From assembly GCA_003024985.2 (NCBI GenBank), contig PXIH01S0008880.1: DNA of 11,939 nt. One strand, written 5' to 3'. Source of the stretch: Euperipatoides rowelli. Its lineage: Eukaryota; Onychophora; Udeonychophora; Euonychophora; Peripatopsidae. A program made the position numbers and the translations under genes. The notes under the pieces are model-generated. The model was not told where the DNA came from and made no database searches. It saw nothing but the letters and a program-made list of their open reading frames with translations. This document shows, piece after piece, positions 8,360-11,939 of this stretch. Within the stretch, counting starts at the first letter, position 1. Every line of letters starts with the position of its first letter.

Positions 8360-8424
8360 TGTACTGTATCACAAATACCTTAGATTACTGCATATACAGT
8401 ACAATGCAGCACATGCTGCTATTC

Positions 8425-8484
8425 TTACAGAATTGCAGTTGTTTCTATTGTTAAAGAATTGCTATTCTATTAGTTACAGAATTG
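8425..8484 (+). repeat. Three imperfect ~25-bp tandem units in the presumed LTR
   Basis: TTACAGAATTG at 8425, TTAAAGAATTG at 8451 and TTACAGAATTG at 8474 are spaced 26 and 23 bases apart, and part of the sequence between them is also similar (CTATT). Repeated U3 motifs often serve as enhancer or promoter elements. Confidence 0.55.
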
Positions 8485-8518
8485 TATTCAGGAAATATAC
8501 CTTCCCTGCTCTGTCCTT

Positions 8519-8524
8519 AATAAA
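8519..8524 (+). promoter_or_regulatory. AATAAA poly(A) signal in the LTR
   Basis: AATAAA lies about 50 bases before the presumed LTR end, the usual place for the R-region polyadenylation signal in this group. Confidence 0.45.
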
Positions 8525-8573
8525 AGTGTTAACCTTACCTACCCGTGTATGTCTCTGTGCTAGGACATTTCAT

Positions 8574-8584
8574 TTGCGACAAGG
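8574..8584 (+). other. Damaged primer binding site (tRNA-Ser type)
   Basis: TTGCGACAAGG is close to TGGCGACGAGG, the complement of the 3' end of animal tRNA-Ser(GCU) used by many Mag-like elements. It differs by one missing G and one G-to-A change. The position, two bases past the presumed LTR and about 50 bases before gag, is as expected. Confidence 0.5.
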
Positions 8585-8611
8585 TTTTAAAAAAAATTTC
8601 TGAGTTTTTAA

Positions 8612-8634
8612 TTTTTTTTTTTTTTAAAAAAAAA
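8612..8634. repeat. T14-A9 tract in the retrotransposon leader
   Basis: Fourteen T followed immediately by nine A, directly before the gag ATG at 8636. It is self-complementary and probably a replication-slippage expansion in the untranslated leader. Confidence 0.7.
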
Positions 8635-8635
8635 G

Positions 8636-9148
8636 ATGGATTTCAAAATCGAATCATTCGATCCACTCAGGATGAATTGGAATAGATGTGTGGACAGAAT
8701 TAAATTTTACCTCGAAGCTCATCATGTTAAGGAAGATGTTCGGAAGGCAACCGTTTTAACCATTATAAGGGATTTCGCCTTCAACTTACTCTGTGATTTA
8801 TTAGCTCCAAGTTCACCGACTGATAGTAGCCTTTCCCAGATTTTACAAACACTTGAAAAACACTTTTTCCTGAAGTCTCTAGCACATATTGAAAGATTCA
8901 ATTTCTGAAAAAGAATGCAACTAGTGAATGAGCTGGCAGCTGATTTCACCGCAGAGCTGCAAAAATTCACCCTCCATTGTGAGTTCAAAGACAACCTAAA
9001 TTCTTCGTTAGTTCACCAGTTCATATTTGGTACAAGTGACAGCGCATTTCAAAAACATCTTCTTTTAGAGAAAGATGACGTCTCCTTGGAAACCGTAATC
9101 CAGCTAGCGACTGTGGATGAAGTTTCGAATAAAATACTGCCATTCTAA
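8636..9148 (+). pseudogene. gag: Retrotransposon gag (capsid part), broken
   Basis: The capsid-forming structural protein of the element. It starts MDFKIESFDP after AAAAG-ATGG, a good initiation context. The frame reads through LLCDLLAPSSPTD and then AHIERFNF, where a TGA (8906-8908) interrupts it. The same frame resumes with VNELAADFTAELQKFTLHCE and HQFIFGTSDSAFQKHLLLEK, the conserved capsid C-terminal half of Mag-like gag, and ends at a TAA at 9146-9148. The zinc knuckle follows in another frame, so a frameshift lies at about 9120-9148. Seen: one nonsense codon and one frameshift; known: the family's gag layout. Confidence 0.85.
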
Positions 9149-9462
9149 AGAATAAAGTTAACTACAGCAGCCTTCTGTCTAACAAAACTCCAAACAAATT
9201 CAAGCAAGCACCCTCTGGAGAAGCCCAAAGATTCGACTGCAAGTGGTACGGAGCCGCGCGTAGAAGTGCCGATTGCAGCTTTAAGGATGCAGAGTGCTTT
9301 TATTGCAAGAAGGGACCCTTATGAGCCATTTGCCACTCTTTAAAACTAAGCAGCAGATTTCTGGCAAATAAAGGGAAGCAGCCAACTTATCATGTAAGCG
9401 CACATGACTTGGAAGATCTCTTAGAAGAAAACAATTTAGTTGTCAACACGACTTTTGAAATT
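9133..9462 (+). pseudogene. gag: Retrotransposon gag zinc-knuckle region, broken
   Basis: This is frame 1, whereas the capsid part is in frame 2. The nucleocapsid region binds the element's RNA. Around 9238-9330 it shows an eroded double CCHC knuckle: the first has lost its second Cys and the His, while the second keeps ECFYCKKG and then reaches a TGA (9322-9324) before AICH. After the stop the same frame stays open through a gag-pol linker (SAHDLEDLLEENNL) into the protease. Metal binding is probably lost. Confidence 0.8.
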
Positions 9463-9789
9463 AGTTACTGCAATGTTAGTCCGTTTATTGCACATCTCAA
9501 AGTCGATGGGAAGCTTCTCCCGTTCGGTCGACTCAGGTGCGGTCATGAGCATCTTACCTCACCGCGTATTCATGAAATACTGGCCTAACGCAAGCTGCTC
9601 CCCACAGCTATGATTCTATGCACTTTTGATCACCTTATCAAACCGCTGGGAGTTTGTAAAGTCAGCATTGAGTTTAATAGTTTTAAAGCTACAAACCTAG
9701 ACTTAGTAATCACCAAGGAAGGAACCTCCACTTAGGGTGTGCCTAGTTCCGAACTTCTTAAATTTCACCCCTTCACCCCCGCTTATTAA
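9463..9789 (+). pseudogene. pol: Retrotransposon aspartic protease, broken
   Basis: Cleaves the gag-pol polyprotein in the intact family. The strand before the active site (FIAHLKVDGKLLPF) is in frame 1. The active-site loop VDSGAVMSILP (9527-9559, Asp codon 9530-9532) is in frame 2, so a frameshift lies at about 9520-9527. The frame then hits a TGA, and the C-terminal half (IKPLGVCKVSIEF, LDLVITKEGTST) continues in frame 1 to a TAG (9733-9735) and a TAA (9787-9789). DSGA replaces the commoner DTGA and is itself a normal variant. Confidence 0.85.
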
Positions 9790-10173
9790 GGTTGATTCCA
9801 AGCCACCCAGTTAAAACTACAGACTTTAACTCTCACAATGGCCTATTCAGCGTGACCCGGTTACCTTTGAGAGTTGCCTCTGCACCGGCAATCTTCCAAC
9901 AAATCATGGACACGATTCTAGCCGGTATAGACGTCAGCTGCTACCTTGACGACATTCTAATCGCTAGCTCCGACTAGGAAACCCATATAACTGACTTGAA
10001 GAAAGTATTCTCTGCCCTTGATAAAGCTGGTGTTTCACTTTATTAGAAAAGTGTGTCTTTTTCAAAGACCAAGTCAAATACCTAGGGCATGTAATTTCCC
10101 ATCAGGGCATAAGCCCCTCCCCTTTTAAAATCAAGGCCATCACTTTAGCTCTAGACCCTAAATTTCTGACCAA
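9790..10173 (+). pseudogene. pol: Retrotransposon reverse transcriptase, truncated and broken
   Basis: Copies the element's RNA to DNA in the intact family. Only the second half of the palm remains: HNGLFSVTRLP, the VASAPAIFQQIMD helix and the catalytic CYLDDIL (YLDD at 9942-9953). The fingers and the first catalytic Asp motif are absent: protease DSGA to GLF spans about 310 bases, where relatives need roughly 900, so about 600 bases are deleted near 9785-9800. A TAG (9975-9977) and further frame changes break the thumb region (FKDQVKYLGHVISHQGISPS, around 10061-10120). The enzyme cannot be functional. Confidence 0.9.
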
Positions 10174-10754
10174 TTGCGTTCATTTTTAGGGCTCGTTGGC
10201 TATTATAGAAAATTTATTCCTGATCGAGCCGCCAAGACTGCCCTCTTGAACAAACTTCTTTGCAAGAATTCCAGATGGTCATGGGACATTGATACCGCTA
10301 AACAGTTTGAATTAGTCAAACTGGTCGTCAACTCAAATGAAATTTTAACCTACTACGACCCCAAGCTTCCTATCATTCTAGCTACAGACGCTTCACCGTG
10401 GGGCATCGGTGCCATCCTCTCCCACCAGTTCCCTGATGGCTCAGAGAGACCCATTATGTTTGCTTCCCGTTCCTTGTCTAAACCAGAGCAAAATTACAGC
10501 CAATTAGATAAGGAAGCTCTTGGGATAATCTTCAAGGTTAAAAAATTCCATAAGTTTTTGTTTGGCAGAAAATTCTCACTATATATGGATCACAAACCAC
10601 TGACCAGGATCTTCCATGCCACTAAGGAAATTCTGGTCATATCTGCAAGCCGTTTGCAAAGGTGGGCCTCATCCTTTCAGCCTAAGACTTTGACATCCAT
10701 TACAAGACCTCCATGGACAACATTAATGCTGATGTGTTATCTAGGCTACACCTA
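10174..10754 (+). pseudogene. pol: Retrotransposon RNase H with RT connection, longest surviving segment
   Basis: Degrades the RNA of RNA-DNA hybrids during reverse transcription. It opens with RSFLGLVGYYRKFIP, the end of the RT thumb/connection, and then gives the Ty3/gypsy RNase H. The catalytic residues are present: Asp in ATDASPWG (10387-10389), Glu in DKEALG (10513-10515), Asp in MDHKPLT (10588-10590). A frameshift at about 10685-10692 puts the last catalytic Asp, in NADVLSRL (10731-10733), in another frame. This is the best preserved domain. The first codon is TTG inside a continuing polyprotein, not a real start. Confidence 0.92.
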
Positions 10755-11805
10755 ACAGTCACCCAACTTCTGAAGAGGAACATTCAGAAGACATTCTAAC
10801 CATCCACCTTTTAGAGAATTTTCCTTGGTCAGTTTAAGATATCGCTCAAGAAACAGCCAAGGATGCTGAACTTTCAAAAATTTGCAACTTTGTTAAAAAC
10901 AGTTGACCCCACAATAAACACAACAAGGATGCAAACTTACAAGAAGGATGTCTCCTCTGTGGTTTAAGAGTGGTTACCCCCACTTCAATCTTCCCCAACA
11001 TACTATAAGAGCTTCATAGAGGTCACATTGGCATCGTAAAACTGAAGCTCTTAGCTCGCTCTATCTGTTGGTAGCCCAAGATGGATTCTGAAATTGAACA
11101 TGAGGCACTCACTTGTAAGACTTGCCAGGTCCAAGCTAAGAACCCCACAAAGACACCATTGCATTACTGAATTAGGCCAGCGGGGCCCTGGCAAAGAGTA
11201 CACTTGGACTTCTCCAAGTGGCCTGAAGTCATGGTTCTACCAGGAACAGACTCGAACTCTATCATGCTTGAACTCAACAAGATTTTCACCCACTTCAGTT
11301 ACCCCAACCACCTTCTCTGACAAAGTACTCAGTTTACCTCTGGACTCTTTGAAAAATTCTGTAAAAACCAAGGATCTCCCACACCAAAAGCCCACCTACC
11401 ACCCCACTTCCAACGGCCAAGCCGAAAAATTTGTCGATACCTTCAATACCCTTCTAACCAAACTAGAAAAAGACACCAAGGTCCCTCTACATTTTCAGGC
11501 TAAATGAACTGCTTTTCAAATACTGATGCACCCCCACGTCACTCTGGGACAATCCCCTGTGGAGATGCTTTTAGGACGACCCCTCTGAGAATGTCTATAA
11601 AGGATTAATCCCTTACCTCCCATCCCCTTAAGCAATTTTAGGCAGAATTCACCGTTGGTCAACACATTCTGGCCCGATCCTATCACCTGGGAAAATACTT
11701 CCAAAAATAGAAATTGGCCGCATCAAGAAGATCCTGAGCCCAGTCAGTTTCTGGATCCTTTTCGAAAACGGAAAACAGGGAAAGAGACATGCTGACCAGC
11801 TGTGT
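10755..11805 (+). pseudogene. pol: Retrotransposon DDE integrase, broken
   Basis: Inserts the element's DNA into the host genome in the intact family. The N-terminal HHCC zinc site is complete (His 11015 and 11024; Cys 11114 and 11123) but is cut by TAG at 11072-11074. The core keeps Asp in VHLDF (11207-11209), Asp in a shifted SDK (11319-11321) and Glu in YHPTSNGQAEKF (11424-11426), spread over two frames, with TGA at 11168-11170. After it come TGA at 11505-11507 and 11586-11588 and TAA at 11598-11600, around GQSPVEMLLGRPL. The C-terminal domain is recognisable (VGQHILARSYHLGKY) and ends in RHADQL (11785-11802) in yet another frame. Confidence 0.9.
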
Positions 11806-11939
11806 CCATGCCACCTACTGGAGACCCAGAAACTTGTAAGGCCCTGTCTAATATGGACTGGACTCACCTACAGACCCCATCTAATACAGATGACATCTTG
11901 AATGACATAACGCCACAGCCGGTAGCCTTGAATCCAATT
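11806..11939 (+). pseudogene. pol: Retrotransposon polyprotein C-terminal tail, runs off window
   Basis: After the RHADQL motif, one frame (phase of 11820) stays open for about 45 codons to the last base. It is rich in Thr, Pro, Asp and Asn, as in the low-complexity tails that follow integrase in this group. No motif defines it. The 3' LTR and element end must lie to the right. Confidence 0.5.

Larger units (their letters stand above)
8360..8572 (+). repeat. Probable 5' LTR
   Basis: It lies directly before the primer-site-like sequence and gag. It would start TGTACTG and end TTTCA, the TG...CA form of LTRs, and has AATAAA at 8519-8524 followed by the GTGT...CTCTGTGCTAGGACATT wording typical of the R-U5 end in related elements. 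Three imperfect TTAMAGAATTG repeats sit in the presumed U3. The left boundary is a guess: host-like TACTGTA words fall in the first 40 bases, and there is no second LTR here for comparison. Confidence 0.5.
8360..11939 (+). mobile_element. Decayed Ty3/gypsy LTR retrotransposon (Mag-like), truncated by window edge
   Basis: The domain order gag, zinc knuckle, protease, reverse transcriptase, RNase H, integrase is diagnostic of Ty3/gypsy elements. The gag and integrase wording is closest to the Mag-like animal group (family recognised from motifs, not by search). The primer site resembles one for tRNA-Ser. The copy is broken in every domain, and about half of reverse transcriptase is deleted. The left end is a probable 5' LTR; no 3' LTR appears before the window ends, and coding-like sequence continues to the last base. 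GC content is higher than in the host DNA to its left. Confidence 0.93.

Noticed and set aside
8352-8603. 83-codon open frame across the presumed LTR
   Set aside because: It covers the LTR, the poly(A) signal and the primer site; no protein similarity.
8722-8994. Minus-strand open frame over gag
   Set aside because: It is an antisense shadow of the gag coding sequence.
11516-11867. Two minus-strand open frames over the integrase end
   Set aside because: They are antisense shadows of the integrase C-terminal region.
1-11939. tRNA, rRNA, CRISPR array, bacterial operon or defence system
   Set aside because: No cloverleaf with a GTTCRA-type box, no regularly spaced repeats with unique spacers, and no run of closely packed genes; the window is eukaryotic in character.

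Overview
The window looks like AT-rich animal (metazoan) nuclear DNA. It is mostly non-coding, with homopolymer A/T tracts, palindromes and host-type repeated words, plus intron-like sequence signals. It has no prokaryotic gene organisation, operons, rRNA, tRNA or CRISPR. Words such as TAGGCCTA and TACAGTA/TACTGTA recur through the non-coding part. That suggests one lineage-specific base composition, but I cannot name the species.

Left part (1-1510): the one clearly intact gene is a single-exon, minus-strand homologue of the transcription elongation factor SPT4 (846-1202, 118 aa). Its four zinc-binding cysteines and start position match the family exactly. The protein is divergent and lacks introns, so it is either a diverged intronless gene or a retained retrocopy. 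Its presumed promoter side (1203-1510) carries a CCAAT box and two facing TCATGTGA E-boxes in an inverted repeat.

Middle part (1510-8350): I find no recognisable gene. It contains a GC-richer repeat-like block (2570-3000), a possible hAT-type transposon terminus (3639), several inverted repeats, and a 74-nt hairpin (6621-6694) with an 18-pair stem shaped like a small-RNA precursor. There are also two weak exon-like patterns on the minus strand (4327-4491 and 7032-7097). Base 7717 is an undetermined N.

Right part (8360-11939): a decayed Ty3/gypsy-type LTR retrotransposon on the plus strand, probably of the Mag-like group. In order it shows a likely 5' LTR, a damaged tRNA-Ser-type primer binding site, gag with zinc knuckle, protease (DSGA), a truncated reverse transcriptase (YLDD kept, N-terminal half missing), RNase H, integrase and a C-terminal tail that runs off the right edge. 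Many stops and frameshifts break it in every domain, so this copy cannot be active by itself. The 3' LTR lies outside the window.

I do not see a convincing new biological system. The items most worth a second look are the intronless divergent SPT4 with its paired E-box upstream region, and the 6621-6694 hairpin.
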